Of a stretch of 64,000 nucleotides of DNA, positions 45,987 to 55,232 are shown piece after piece; the stretch's first letter is position 1; every line of letters starts with the position of its first letter. The DNA comes from Vineibacter terrae. Lineage in GTDB: Bacteria > Pseudomonadota > Alphaproteobacteria > Reyranellales > Reyranellaceae. The position numbers and the translations under genes are program-made. The stretch spans positions 62,001 through 126,000 of the forward strand of contig NZ_VDUZ01000016.1 of assembly GCF_008039615.1 (NCBI RefSeq), in the 5' to 3' direction. Below the pieces are notes generated by a model. The model made no database searches and was not told the origin of the DNA. It saw only the letters and a program-made list of their open reading frames with translations.

Positions 45987-46172
45987 TCGATTGCCCCTCC
46001 GCCAGCGCCAGAACGGACCGCAGCGCCGCTATTCACTCCGGCCCAATATAGGTACCGGAATGCGCCCTCGCCGTAGCACCGGGCGTCAAATCGACGTCAG
46101 CAGGCTGCCCTGCCGTGCTCCAGGGCGCTGCGCGACATTGACGCCCAGCCTTCCCTCGGGCCAGCTTGCGGC

Positions 46173-46631
46173 ATGGCTGACAACTTGCCGCTCATCAACA
46201 TCCACGCCACCTGCGTTGCCTTGTCAATCAGCGGCTGTTGGCGGGCGGCATTGCTGCGGGGGCCGTCGGGCGCCGGCAAATCCGACCTGGCTCTGCGCCT
46301 GATCGAAACCGGAGGGCGGCTGGTTGCCGATGACCGTACCGACCTCACGGTCGAGGGCGGGCGGCTGGTTGCCAGGCCGCCGGCGGCGCTCGCGGGACTG
46401 GTGGAAGCGCGCGGTGTCGGCGTGCTGCGCCTGCCGCCCGAGCATTTGCTGGCGGTGGCGCCGGTGATGCTGGCGATTGATCTCGTGGCGCCGGCAGAAG
46501 TCGAGCGCACGCCCGAGCCGAGGGTCGAGGCGATCCTCGGCATCCCTGTTCCGCTTCTTCGTCTGTCCGCGTTCGATGCGTCCGCTTCGATCAAAATTCG
46601 CCTTGCTCTTGGCGCATCACGCATCACATGA
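46173..46631 (+). CDS. hprK: HPr kinase/phosphorylase, short alphaproteobacterial form
   Basis: 152 residues, the reduced catalytic-domain-only form found in alphaproteobacteria (Firmicute HprK is about 310). Walker A is RGPSGAGKSDLALRLIE. Other marks are LVADDRTDL and the C-terminal PEPRVEAILGIPVPLLRL, in the position of the HprK signature. It phosphorylates HPr at a serine, tying the phosphotransferase branch to energy state. rapZ begins six bases later. The chvI/chvG two-component genes often found upstream in rhizobia are absent; a divergent cyclase gene lies there instead. Confidence 0.87.
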   Translation: MADNLPLINIHATCVALSISGCWRAALLRGPSGAGKSDLALRLIETGGRLVADDRTDLTVEGGRLVARPPAALAGLVEARGVGVLRLPPEHLLAVAPVMLAIDLVAPAEVERTPEPRVEAILGIPVPLLRLSAFDASASIKIRLALGASRIT

Positions 46632-46637
46632 TTCGGC

Positions 46638-47618
46638 GTGGCCCGATCTCGCACCGTGACACTACGTTCGTCGCCAGCGCGGGCTCGCCATCGGGCCGCG
46701 CCGCCCGCTGCCGACCGCAGATCCGTCCTGATGATCACCGGACTGTCCGGCGCCGGCCGTGCCACATGCCTGCGGGCGCTCGAAGATTCAGGCTACGTCG
46801 CCGTCGACAACCTGCCGTTGCCGATGGTCTCGGCCTTGTTCCGGCCCGCGCCGGGCGCGCCGGACGAGTCCTATCCCGTCGCCATCGGCATCGATGTGCG
46901 CACGCGCGGCTTCGACGCCGCACGCGTGCTGGCATGCGTGCATGAGCTGCGGCGACGGGACGATCTCGATGCGCGCCTGCTGTTTCTCGACTGCGACAAC
47001 GACGTGCTGCTGCGGCGCTTCACCGAGACGCGTCGCAGCCATCCGCTGGCCCAGGACCGGCCGGTGCTCGACGGCATCACCGACGAACGGCGTCGCCTGG
47101 GCGGGCTGCGCGACCACGCCGACATGACCATCGACACCTCGCTGCTGGGCCCGCACGAGCTGAAGCGGCTGCTGCAGGGCCGCTTCGGGCAGGCCAGTCC
47201 GGGCCTGCTGGTGTCGATCATGTCTTTCTCATATCGCCGCGGTCTACCGCGCGAGGCAGATCTGGTATTTGATGCCAGGTTCCTACGCAATCCCTATTGG
47301 GATCCAGCGCTACGCAGCTTCAGCGGCCAGGATCCGCCCGTGCGGCGCTATGTCGCGCGTGATCCCGACTACACTGGTTTTGTCACGGGGCTGCAGAACT
47401 TGCTCGACAGCCTCTTGCCGCGCTTCGAAAGGGAGGGCAAGAGTTACCTGACCGTCGCGGTCGGCTGTACCGGGGGGCGCCATCGATCCGTGGTGGTGGC
47501 CGAACAGTTGGCCGATCGGCTCAGACGGCAGGGCAGGCCACTGGTGCTTACGCATCGTGACATCGACAGCACGCCGGCGGCTTCCGCCGCGGGGCAAGAA
47601 AGCGGAAAGAAGAGGTAG
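46638..47618 (+). CDS. rapZ: RapZ-family nucleotide-binding protein
   Basis: 326 residues. The P-loop reads ITGLSGAGRATCLRALEDSG, with Arg where most P-loops have Lys. It is followed by YVAVDNLPLPMV and LLFLDCDNDVLLRRFTETRRSHPL. The C-terminal domain has SFSYRRGLPREADLVFDARFLRNPYW and VAVGCTGGRHRSVVVAEQL, typical of RapZ/YvcJ. In E. coli RapZ directs RNase E to the GlmZ sRNA; in alphaproteobacteria its role is less clear. The start is GTG 46638, because the conserved first strand lies well inside; ATG 46731 would remove part of it. It is in an operon with hprK, EIIA and HPr. Confidence 0.87.
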   Translation: MARSRTVTLRSSPARARHRAAPPAADRRSVLMITGLSGAGRATCLRALEDSGYVAVDNLPLPMVSALFRPAPGAPDESYPVAIGIDVRTRGFDAARVLACVHELRRRDDLDARLLFLDCDNDVLLRRFTETRRSHPLAQDRPVLDGITDERRRLGGLRDHADMTIDTSLLGPHELKRLLQGRFGQASPGLLVSIMSFSYRRGLPREADLVFDARFLRNPYWDPALRSFSGQDPPVRRYVARDPDYTGFVTGLQNLLDSLLPRFEREGKSYLTVAVGCTGGRHRSVVVAEQLADRLRRQGRPLVLTHRDIDSTPAASAAGQESGKKR

Positions 47619-47622
47619 GCCG

Positions 47623-48030
47623 ATGATCGGCATCGTGCTGGTGACGCACGGCAAGCTCGCGCGCGAATTCCTCGCTGCACTGGAGCATGTCGTGGGACCT
47701 CAGCGGCAGGCTGCCGCAGTCTGCATCGAGGCCGACGATGACATGGAGAAGCGCCGCGCCGAGATTCTGCAGCGCGTCGCGGAGTGCGACGAAGGCCAGG
47801 GCGTGGTGGTGCTGACGGACATGTTCGGCGGCACGCCGTCCAACCTCGCCATCTCGATCATGGATCGGGCCCGGGTCGAGGTGATCGCCGGTGTCAACCT
47901 GCCGATGTTGATCAAGCTGGCGAGCGTGCGTGTCGACCGGCCGATGGCGGAAACCGTCGCGGCCTGTCAGGATGCAGGCCGCAAGTACATTACCGTCGCG
48001 TCGCGCCTGCTGGCGAAGGACGCCAGCTAG
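47623..48030 (+). CDS. PTS EIIA component, mannose-type
   Basis: 135 residues. MIGIVLVTHGKLAREFLAAL contains the phosphorylated His of the EIIA(Man) domain. GVVVLTDMFGGTPSNLAISIM is its second signature. It stands without EIIB, EIIC or EIID genes, so it should work as a signalling phosphate acceptor and not as part of a sugar transporter. It starts four bases after the rapZ stop. HPr is encoded directly downstream. Confidence 0.92.
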   Translation: MIGIVLVTHGKLAREFLAALEHVVGPQRQAAAVCIEADDDMEKRRAEILQRVAECDEGQGVVVLTDMFGGTPSNLAISIMDRARVEVIAGVNLPMLIKLASVRVDRPMAETVAACQDAGRKYITVASRLLAKDAS

Positions 48031-48047
48031 CACCGGGACATCGCCCC

Positions 48048-48323
48048 ATGGCCGACGCGGCACCGTTGACGCTGACCATCGCCAACAAGCGTGGCTTGCA
48101 TGCCCGGGCCGCGGCGAAGTTTGTCCGCCTGGTCGCGCAGTACGATGCCGCGGTGAAGGTGACGCATGCCGGCCAGGAGGTGTCGGGCCTGTCGATCATG
48201 GGCCTGATGATGCTGTCGGCGGCGCTGGGCGCCCAGATCCAGGTCTCGGCCAGCGGCCGCCAGGCGCCGGAGGCGCTCGAGGCGATCGGCAAGCTCGTCG
48301 AGAGCCGCTTCGGCGAGGATTGA
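48048..48323 (+). CDS. ptsH: HPr phosphocarrier protein
   Basis: 91 residues. The active-site His lies in NKRGLHARAAAKF, and the regulatory Ser in SGLSIMGLMMLSAALG, the target of HprK. The length is right for HPr. Upstream EIIA(Man) and hprK complete a regulatory phosphotransfer set; EI (ptsP/ptsI) is not in the window. Confidence 0.93.
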   Translation: MADAAPLTLTIANKRGLHARAAAKFVRLVAQYDAAVKVTHAGQEVSGLSIMGLMMLSAALGAQIQVSASGRQAPEALEAIGKLVESRFGED

Positions 48324-48488
48324 CGCGGTATATGCGATCATAAGCATGCTTTTATATCGGCTGCGTTGTCGGGCGTTGGGGCCGCTGGTATAGGAGCGCT
48401 CCGTCCGGGACAGGGCATGTACGCGTCGCCCGGCCCGCTCGTCGCGATCGCCGCGGCTCCCCATCAGGTTGCACCGACAGGACTCCCC

Positions 48489-49892
48489 ATGGCCAAGGAC
48501 AAGCCCGACTACGTGGTCAAAGACATCGGTCTCGCAGACTGGGGCCGCAAGGAGATCGCCATCGCCGAGACCGAGATGCCGGGCCTCATGGCGATCCGCA
48601 GCGAGTACGGCAAGCAGCAGTCGCTGAAGGGCGCGCGCGTCGCCGGCTCGCTGCACATGACCATCCAGACCGCCGTCCTGATCGAGACGCTGAAGGCGCT
48701 CGGCGCCGATGTGCGTTGGGCGTCCTGCAACATCTATTCGACGCAGGACCACGCCGCCGCCGCCATCGCCAAGAGCGGCACGCCGGTGTTCGCCGTCAAA
48801 GGCGAGTCCCTGGTCGACTACTGGGAGTACACTCACCGCATCTTCGAGTGGGGCGACGGCGGCACGCCGAACATGATCCTCGACGACGGCGGCGATGCGA
48901 CCTTGCTGATCCATCTCGGCATGCGCGCCGAGAAGGATCCGTCGGTGATCGCCAAGCCGACCAACGAGGAAGAAGAGGTGCTCTACGCGGCGATCGCCAA
49001 GCGCCTGAAGACGCAGCCGGGCTGGTACAGCCGCAATGGCGAGGCCATCCGCGGCGTCACCGAGGAGACCACGACCGGCGTGCATCGCCTCTACATCATG
49101 GAGAAGGAAGGCCGCCTGTTGTGGCCGGCGATCAACGTCAACGACTCGGTGACCAAGTCGAAGTTCGACAATCTCTACGGTTGCCGCGAATCGCTGGTCG
49201 ACGGCATCCGCCGCGGCACCGACGTGATGATGGCCGGCAAGGTGGCGATGGTCGCGGGCTTCGGCGACGTCGGCAAGGGCTCGGCCGCCTCGCTGCGCAA
49301 TGCCGGCTGCCGCGTGATGGTGTCTGAAGTCGATCCGATCTGCGCCCTGCAGGCGGCGATGGAAGGCTACGAAGTGACGACGATGGAAGATGCCGCGCCG
49401 CGCGCCGACATCTTCGTGACGGCGACCGGCAATGTCGACGTCATCACCGTCGAGCACATGCGGCAGATGAAGGACCGCGCCATCGTCTGCAACATCGGCC
49501 ACTTCGACAGCGAGATCCAGGTTGCCGGCTTGCGCAACTACAAGTGGGAGAACGTCAAGCCGCAGGTCGACGAGATCGAGTTCCCCGACGGCAAGCGCAT
49601 GATCCTGCTGTCCGAAGGTCGCTTGGTGAATCTCGGCAACGCCACCGGCCATCCCAGCTTCGTGATGTCGTCGTCCTTCTCCAATCAGACGCTGGCCCAG
49701 ATCGAGCTGTGGGCCAACCCGGGCAAGTACCAGAAGAAGGTCTACACGCTGCCCAAGCACCTCGACGAGAAGGTCGCGGCGCTGCACCTCGAGAAGATCG
49801 GCGTCAAGCTCACCAAGCTGCGGCCGGACCAGGCCAGCTATATCGGCGTGCCCGAGAGCGGTCCGTTCAAGCCCGACCACTACCGGTACTGA
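48489..49892 (+). CDS. ahcY: S-adenosyl-L-homocysteine hydrolase
   Basis: 467 residues, the bacterial long form. It includes [21 protein letters not shown], the substrate region [17 protein letters not shown], and the NAD-binding motif [19 protein letters not shown]. It also has HFDSEIQV and the C-terminal [27 protein letters not shown], quoted in part here ([20 protein letters not shown]). It splits SAH to homocysteine and adenosine to sustain methylation. ATG 48489 begins the conserved N-terminus; the longer frame from 48366 is not supported. Its position behind the hprK-ptsH set is common in alphaproteobacteria. A 165-base leader separates it from ptsH. Confidence 0.95.
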   Translation: MAKDKPDYVVKDIGLADWGRKEIAIAETEMPGLMAIRSEYGKQQSLKGARVAGSLHMTIQTAVLIETLKALGADVRWASCNIYSTQDHAAAAIAKSGTPVFAVKGESLVDYWEYTHRIFEWGDGGTPNMILDDGGDATLLIHLGMRAEKDPSVIAKPTNEEEEVLYAAIAKRLKTQPGWYSRNGEAIRGVTEETTTGVHRLYIMEKEGRLLWPAINVNDSVTKSKFDNLYGCRESLVDGIRRGTDVMMAGKVAMVAGFGDVGKGSAASLRNAGCRVMVSEVDPICALQAAMEGYEVTTMEDAAPRADIFVTATGNVDVITVEHMRQMKDRAIVCNIGHFDSEIQVAGLRNYKWENVKPQVDEIEFPDGKRMILLSEGRLVNLGNATGHPSFVMSSSFSNQTLAQIELWANPGKYQKKVYTLPKHLDEKVAALHLEKIGVKLTKLRPDQASYIGVPESGPFKPDHYRY

Positions 49893-49900
49893 GCCGCACC

Positions 49901-49930
49901 CCCTCTCCGCCGCTGCGCCGGCGGAGAGGG
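49901..49930 (+). terminator. Hairpin after ahcY
   Basis: Perfect 12-bp stem (CCCTCTCCGCCG at 49901-49912, CGGCGGAGAGGG at 49919-49930) with a 6-base loop, eight bases after the stop. There is no T-run. Confidence 0.6.
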
Positions 49931-49973
49931 TATCCGCTTCCGGTCAGGACTCGCGGGATGCTAGAGAGGGGCG

Positions 49974-50486
49974 ATGGATGGCGCCCCTCCCGTCTTGCTG
50001 CGAGCCATGGCCGCGTGCGACCTTGAACTTCCCGATCTCGACGCGACGATCCGTCTGGGTGCCGCGCTGGCGCGTCTCATCCGTGTCGGCGACGTGATCG
50101 CTCTGCACGGCGACCTGGGTGCCGGCAAGACAGAATTGGCACGCGCCCTTATCCGCGCTGCCGCCGGCGATGACGCCCTGATCGTGCCCAGCCCGACCTT
50201 CACCCTGGTCGAAACCTACGACACGCCGGTCGCGGTTCTGTGGCATTTCGACCTCTACCGCATCGACACGCCGGAGCAGGTCTGGGAGCTGGGCCTCGAG
50301 GAGGCGCTGGCCGACGGCGTGGCGCTGATCGAATGGCCGGAACGGCTGGCTGGGTTGCTGCCGTCGCCGCGCCTGGACCTCACGCTCAGGATCGCGCAGG
50401 GCGATGCCCGGCAGGCGACGCTGGCCGGCGGCTCGACCTGGACCGACCGCATCGATGCGCTGGCGGGCGCGCTGGCCCATGGCTGA
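49974..50486 (+). CDS. tsaE: tRNA threonylcarbamoyladenosine biosynthesis ATPase TsaE
   Basis: 170 residues. Walker A is HGDLGAGKTELARALI. The family signatures PSPTFTLVETYD and LWHFDLYRI follow, then LIEWPERL. TsaE works with TsaB and TsaD to form t6A on ANN-decoding tRNAs. GAGAGGGG precedes ATG 49974. It overlaps the next gene (amgK) by eight bases and so heads a compact run through addA. Confidence 0.93.
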   Translation: MDGAPPVLLRAMAACDLELPDLDATIRLGAALARLIRVGDVIALHGDLGAGKTELARALIRAAAGDDALIVPSPTFTLVETYDTPVAVLWHFDLYRIDTPEQVWELGLEEALADGVALIEWPERLAGLLPSPRLDLTLRIAQGDARQATLAGGSTWTDRIDALAGALAHG

Positions 50487-51495
50487 CGCGCAGCGCTCGG
50501 CGCAGCGACGGGACTTCATCCGTCACGCCGGCTGGCATGATGCCACCGAAGCCCTGCTGGCCGGCGATGCCTCGTTCCGCCGCTACTATCGCCTGCGGCG
50601 CGGCGCCGACACGGCAGTGGTCATGGACGCGCCGCCGCCGCAGGAGGATGTGCGGCCGTTCATCGCCATCGGTCGGCACCTGCATGACCTGGGCTTCAGC
50701 GCGCCCGCGATCCTCGCGCAGGATCCGGCCGGCGGCTTTCTGCTGCTGGAGGACCTGGGCGACGACACCTATGCGCGGGTCATGAGCCGCCGGCCGGTCC
50801 CGGCGGGCGGCGACGAGGCAGCGCTCTATGCGTTGGCCACCGACGTGCTGGTGGCGCTGCACGGCCATGGGCCACGCGCCGTGCCGGCCGGGTTGTCGGC
50901 CTATGACGGCGAGGTCCTCGTCGAGGCCGCGATGCTGCTGCCGGAATGGTACCTCCCGGCCGCCGCGCAACGTGCCGTCGATGCCGGAGAGATCGGCTCC
51001 TACCGCGAGGCATGGCACGCGGTGCTGCGTGCCATGCCGGCGACGCCGCAGACGCTGCTGCTGCGCGACTATCATCAGGACAACCTGATGTGGCTGCCCG
51101 CCCGCTCCGGGGTTCGCGCCTGCGGCCTGCTCGATTTCCAGGATGCGCAGCGCGGCCATGCCGCCTATGACCTGATGTCGCTGATCGAGGATGCGCGGCG
51201 CGACATCGACCCGTCGCTGCGCGCTGCCATGCTGGATCGCTACATTGTCGAAGCAGGCGTGCCTGATCGCGGCGCCTTCGAAGCGGCGTTTGCGATCCTG
51301 GGCGCGCAGCGCCACGCCCGCGTCATCGGCTTGTTCGTGCGGCTGCTGCTGCGCGACGGCAAGCCGGTGTACCTGCCGCATCTGCCGCGGGTATGGCGGT
51401 TGTTCGAGCGATCGCTGGCCCACGAGGCGTTGACGCCGTTGCGGCGCTGGGTGGATCGTCACCTCCCGCCAGCCAGGAGGGCTCTTGCATTATGA
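50479..51495 (+). CDS. amgK: Anomeric MurNAc/GlcNAc kinase AmgK
   Basis: 338 residues of the aminoglycoside-phosphotransferase fold. It has GDASFRRYYRLRR, the catalytic loop LLLRDYHQDNLMW (His-x-Asp...Asn) and the metal Asp in LLDFQDAQRGHAAYDLMSL. The DASFR opening and DFQDA are characteristic of AmgK. It phosphorylates MurNAc at C1 for cell-wall recycling that bypasses the fosfomycin-sensitive route. It overlaps tsaE upstream. Its stop overlaps the murU ATG (ATGA). Confidence 0.88.
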   Translation: MADAQRSAQRRDFIRHAGWHDATEALLAGDASFRRYYRLRRGADTAVVMDAPPPQEDVRPFIAIGRHLHDLGFSAPAILAQDPAGGFLLLEDLGDDTYARVMSRRPVPAGGDEAALYALATDVLVALHGHGPRAVPAGLSAYDGEVLVEAAMLLPEWYLPAAAQRAVDAGEIGSYREAWHAVLRAMPATPQTLLLRDYHQDNLMWLPARSGVRACGLLDFQDAQRGHAAYDLMSLIEDARRDIDPSLRAAMLDRYIVEAGVPDRGAFEAAFAILGAQRHARVIGLFVRLLLRDGKPVYLPHLPRVWRLFERSLAHEALTPLRRWVDRHLPPARRALAL

Positions 51496-52238
51496 GCGGC
51501 GCGGTCATCAGACAGGCGATGGTGCTGGCGGCCGGCCGCGGTGAGCGCATGCGGCCGATCACCGACGCGCAGCCGAAGGCGCTGGTGAAGGTGGTTGGCC
51601 ACGCCTTGCTCGACCATGCGCTGGACGCGCTCGCGGATGCCGGCGTCGAGCTGTGCGTGATCAACACGCACTATCTCGGCGAGCAGATCAAGGCGCATGT
51701 CGCGCAGCGCAGAACGCCCCGCATCGTGCTGTCGCCGGAAGCGACGCTGCTCGATACCGGCGGCGGCGTGAAGAACGCGCTGACCCATTTTGGCGATGCG
51801 CCGTTCTATACCATCAACAGCGACGCGCTGTGGCTCGATGGGCCGTCGCCCATGCTGGCGCGCATGGCCCGGCATTGGGAGCCGTCGCGCATGGATGCGC
51901 TGCTGCTGCTGCACTCGACAGTGGCGGCGCACGGCTATGATGCCGACGGCATGGGCGACTACTACCTGACGCCGGACGGCCGCGCCCGCTGGCGGGGCCG
52001 CAGCGGCGTGGCGCCGTTCATGTTCGCAGGCGTCACCGTGTGCGACCGCCGGCTCTATGCGCAGGCGCCGCAGGGACCCTTCTCGCAGCTCCTGCTGTGG
52101 AACAAGGCGCAGGAGCGCGAGCGGCTCTTCGGCCTGCGCCATGACGGCGAGTTCTTCCATGTCGGCACGCCGGCAGCGCTGGAGGACGCAGAAGCGTATT
52201 TCGCGCGCGGTGGCGGTCGCCGCCGGACCATGGAGTAG
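51492..52238 (+). CDS. murU: N-acetylmuramate-1-phosphate uridylyltransferase MurU
   Basis: 248-residue sugar-nucleotide transferase. The N-terminal signature is MVLAAGRGERMRPITDAQPKALVKV, quoted in part (AAGRGERMRPITDAQPKAL). GGGVKNAL and FYTINSDALW (metal Asp) follow, and the closing motif FFHVGTPAALEDAE is also present. With AmgK it makes UDP-MurNAc from recycled MurNAc. It overlaps amgK by four bases, and addB starts immediately after its stop. Confidence 0.9.
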   Translation: MSGAVIRQAMVLAAGRGERMRPITDAQPKALVKVVGHALLDHALDALADAGVELCVINTHYLGEQIKAHVAQRRTPRIVLSPEATLLDTGGGVKNALTHFGDAPFYTINSDALWLDGPSPMLARMARHWEPSRMDALLLLHSTVAAHGYDADGMGDYYLTPDGRARWRGRSGVAPFMFAGVTVCDRRLYAQAPQGPFSQLLLWNKAQERERLFGLRHDGEFFHVGTPAALEDAEAYFARGGGRRRTME

Positions 52239-55232
52239 ATGGTGGCCGCGCCGCGCGGTGTCTACACGGTCCCGCCGGACATCGGCTTTGTCGACGCCCT
52301 GGCGCATGGCTTGCTGGAGGCCTACGGCGCCGATCCGCTGACATTCGCCGATGCGCTGGTGCTGCTGCCGACGCGCCGTGCCGTGCGCGCCTTGCGCGAG
52401 GCGTTCCTGCGCGCCAGCGACGGCCGGCCGCTGCTGCTGCCGCGGCTGCGCCCGATCGGCGATGTCGACGAGGACGACGAGTCCGTCACCGTCACGGCGC
52501 TGGGCGAGGCCTCCGGCGAATCCGTCGCCGTGCCGCCTGCGATCGAGGCGCTGCAGCGCGACGCGCTGCTGACCCGCCTGGTCCTGGCGTTCCGTGACAG
52601 TGACGGTCAGCCGATCGCCACGTCGATGGCGCAGGCGTTGGGCCTGGCGCGCGAGCTCGGCCGGCTGATCGACGAGCTGTGGATCGAGGGCGTGCCGTTC
52701 GATCGGCTGACGGACGTGGTCGCCGCCAACTTCGCCGAGCACTGGCAGCACACGCTCGCCTTCCTGCGCATCGTCGGCGAGCATTGGCCGGCCATCCTGG
52801 CGGAGCGCGGCTGCATCGACGCCGTCGACCGCCGCAACCGGCTGCTGCGCCTGCAGGCCGCGCGCTGGCGGGCAGCGCCGCCGCATCATCCCGTGATCGC
52901 GGCCGGCTCGACCGGCACGCAGCCCGCCACGCGCGAGCTGCTGACGGCGGTCGCATCGCTGCCGTCGGGATGCGTGGTCCTGCCCGGCCTCGATCAGGTG
53001 CTGGACGACGTGAGCTGGCATGCGCTCGATGCGTCCCATCCCCAGGCCGGCCTGCGCGAGCTGCTGGCAGCGCTGAACCTGGAGCGTGCCGCCGTGCCGG
53101 TGTGGCCGATCGTGTCGGTGCGCGCGGCACCGGCGCAGCGCCTGCTGTCGACCATCATGCGGCCGGCCGAGACCAGCGAAGGCTGGAGCGAGGGCGAGCC
53201 GCTCGATCCGGCGGCGCTTGAGCACGTCGTGCGTGTCGATTGCACGACGACGCATCACGAGGCGGTGGTCGCGGCCCTGGCGCTGCGCGAGGCCCTGGAG
53301 ACGCCGCGCCGCACGGCGGCGCTGGTCACGCCTGACCGCGACCTTGCACGCAGGGTCGCGATCGAGCTGCAGCGCTGGGGTATCACGATCGACGATTCGG
53401 CAGGCACCGAGCTGGCGCAGACTCCGCCGGGCGCTTTCGTCCGCCTGCTGGCGCGGGCGCTGGCGAGCAGCTTCGCACCGGTGGACCTGCTGGCCCTGCT
53501 CAAGCATCCGCTGGCCGGCTTCGGCCTGGCGCGGGCGGCGCTGCTGCGCGCGACACGACGGCTCGACCGGCAAGTGCTGCGGGGGCCGAAGCCCGATGCC
53601 GGCCTCGCTGCCCTGCTGCGTCGCGTCGCGGATGCGCGCATCACGGCCCCGGAGGATCGCGTCGCGCTCGAGGATCTGGTCGGGCGCCTGCAGACACAGG
53701 TCGCCCAGCCCCTGGCGCTGGGCGATACGACGCCGGCTGCCCAGTGGCTCGATGCGCTGGCGGGCGTGGCCGAAACGATTGCGACCACCGATGCCGTGGA
53801 TGGCGCCCAGCGGCTCTGGCGTGGCGATGCCGGCGAGGCGCTGGCGCTGGCCGTGCTCGACTGGCGCCGCCACCTGCAAGATCTGCCGCCCATGGCGGCG
53901 GGTGATCTGCCGCCGCTGCTGGACACCTTGCTGGCCGGCGCCGTGGTGCGGCCGCGCCATGGCGCGCATCCGCGGCTGGCGATCCTCGGTCCGCTGGAAG
54001 CCCGCCTGCAGCATGCCGACCTGGTCGTGCTGGGCGGTCTGAACGAAGGGACTTGGCCACCGGCCGTCGATACCGGGCCGTGGCTCAACCGCCCCATGCG
54101 CGCGGCGCTGGGATTGCCGCAGCCCGAGCGGCGTGTGGGTCTGGCGGCACATGACTTCGCCCAGGCTTTCGGCGCGCCCGGCGTGCTGATCACACGTGCC
54201 GGCCGCGTCGGCGGCGCGCCTACCGTGCCCAGCCGTTGGCTGGCGCGCCTGGATGCGCTGCTGGGGTACCGCCATGATGCGCCGGCCACGCGCCCGGCCT
54301 ACCTTCGCCGCGGCGATGCGCGGGTCGACTGGGCCGAAGCGCTCGATCAGCCGGCGGCTTATGCCCCCTGGCCGCAGCCGCAACCGCGGCCGCCGTTGCA
54401 GGCGCGTCCCCGCGAGCTCTCCGTCTCGGGCGTCGAGCAGTGGCGGCGCGACCCCTATGGGCTCTATGCGCGGCGCATCCTGAGGCTGGAACCGCTCGAC
54501 CCGCTGGAGGCGAAGCTGGGCGCCGCCGACCGCGGCAGCGCCCTGCACGCGGCGCTCGAGAAGTTCCTGGCACGCCATCCCGATGCGTTGCCGGCCGATG
54601 CCGTCGGCCAGCTGCTGGCGATCGGCGAGGAGGAGCTGGCCGAGCTGCTGAAATCTCCGGCCGAGCGCGCCTTCTGGTGGTCGCGCTTCGAGCGCCTGGC
54701 CGGATGGATCGTGCGCCAGGAGCGCGCGCGGCGCGCCGCCGGCCTGCGTACCCTGGCGCACGAGGTGAAAGGCACGCTCACGATCGGCCGCGGTGATGGC
54801 GCGTTCACCGTGACGGCGCGCGCCGACCGCATCGACCTGCTGCCCGGCGATCTGTGGGAGATCATCGACTACAAGACCGGGCGCGTGCCGCAACCGCGCG
54901 AGCTGGAGGCGTTGTTCGCGCCGCAGCTGCTGCTGGAGTCGGCGATCGCGCGGTTCGGCAGCGTCGAGGCCGCTGCCGCCAGGCCGGAGGCGGTCGAGCT
55001 GAGCTACTGGCAGATCCACGGGCGTGACGAAGGCGGCAAGATCGTCGTCATCAAGGACAGCGGGGCCCTTGCCGATCGCATGCTGGCGCTGCTGCAGCAG
55101 ATGGTCGATCGCTACGACGATGTCGAGAAATCGTACGCGCCGTTGCCGTGGCCCGAGTTCGGTCCGTTCTTCAACGACTATCGTCATCTCGAGCGGGTGG
55201 CGGAGTGGTCGACGGAAGGCGACGACACATGA
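52239..55232 (+). CDS. addB: AddB subunit of the AddAB helicase-nuclease
   Basis: 997 residues, alphaproteobacterial AddB. The N-terminal helicase-like part opens LVLLPTRRAVRALREAFL, where the classic Walker A is absent. It continues LVVLGGLNEGTWPPA and LSVSGVEQWRRDPYGLYARRIL. The C-terminal RecB-type nuclease has GSALHAALEKFL, then LWEIIDYKTGRVPQP with the catalytic Asp and Lys. AddAB processes double-strand ends for RecA loading. It begins one base after the murU stop. Its own stop overlaps the addA ATG (ATGA at 55229). Confidence 0.9.
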   Translation: MVAAPRGVYTVPPDIGFVDALAHGLLEAYGADPLTFADALVLLPTRRAVRALREAFLRASDGRPLLLPRLRPIGDVDEDDESVTVTALGEASGESVAVPPAIEALQRDALLTRLVLAFRDSDGQPIATSMAQALGLARELGRLIDELWIEGVPFDRLTDVVAANFAEHWQHTLAFLRIVGEHWPAILAERGCIDAVDRRNRLLRLQAARWRAAPPHHPVIAAGSTGTQPATRELLTAVASLPSGCVVLPGLDQVLDDVSWHALDASHPQAGLRELLAALNLERAAVPVWPIVSVRAAPAQRLLSTIMRPAETSEGWSEGEPLDPAALEHVVRVDCTTTHHEAVVAALALREALETPRRTAALVTPDRDLARRVAIELQRWGITIDDSAGTELAQTPPGAFVRLLARALASSFAPVDLLALLKHPLAGFGLARAALLRATRRLDRQVLRGPKPDAGLAALLRRVADARITAPEDRVALEDLVGRLQTQVAQPLALGDTTPAAQWLDALAGVAETIATTDAVDGAQRLWRGDAGEALALAVLDWRRHLQDLPPMAAGDLPPLLDTLLAGAVVRPRHGAHPRLAILGPLEARLQHADLVVLGGLNEGTWPPAVDTGPWLNRPMRAALGLPQPERRVGLAAHDFAQAFGAPGVLITRAGRVGGAPTVPSRWLARLDALLGYRHDAPATRPAYLRRGDARVDWAEALDQPAAYAPWPQPQPRPPLQARPRELSVSGVEQWRRDPYGLYARRILRLEPLDPLEAKLGAADRGSALHAALEKFLARHPDALPADAVGQLLAIGEEELAELLKSPAERAFWWSRFERLAGWIVRQERARRAAGLRTLAHEVKGTLTIGRGDGAFTVTARADRIDLLPGDLWEIIDYKTGRVPQPRELEALFAPQLLLESAIARFGSVEAAAARPEAVELSYWQIHGRDEGGKIVVIKDSGALADRMLALLQQMVDRYDDVEKSYAPLPWPEFGPFFNDYRHLERVAEWSTEGDDT

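Noticed and set aside
48324-48488. Possible SAH-type riboswitch in the ahcY leader (AGGAGCGCTCC seen)
   Set aside because: Only a short resemblance to the conserved core is visible and I could not pair the remaining helices; a covariance-model search would decide.
48027-49880. 617-residue frame opposite ahcY
   Set aside because: Antisense shadow of a strongly conserved enzyme gene.
51459-55187. 1242-residue frame opposite murU and addB
   Set aside because: Gln/Arg/Ala-rich antisense shadow without motifs.
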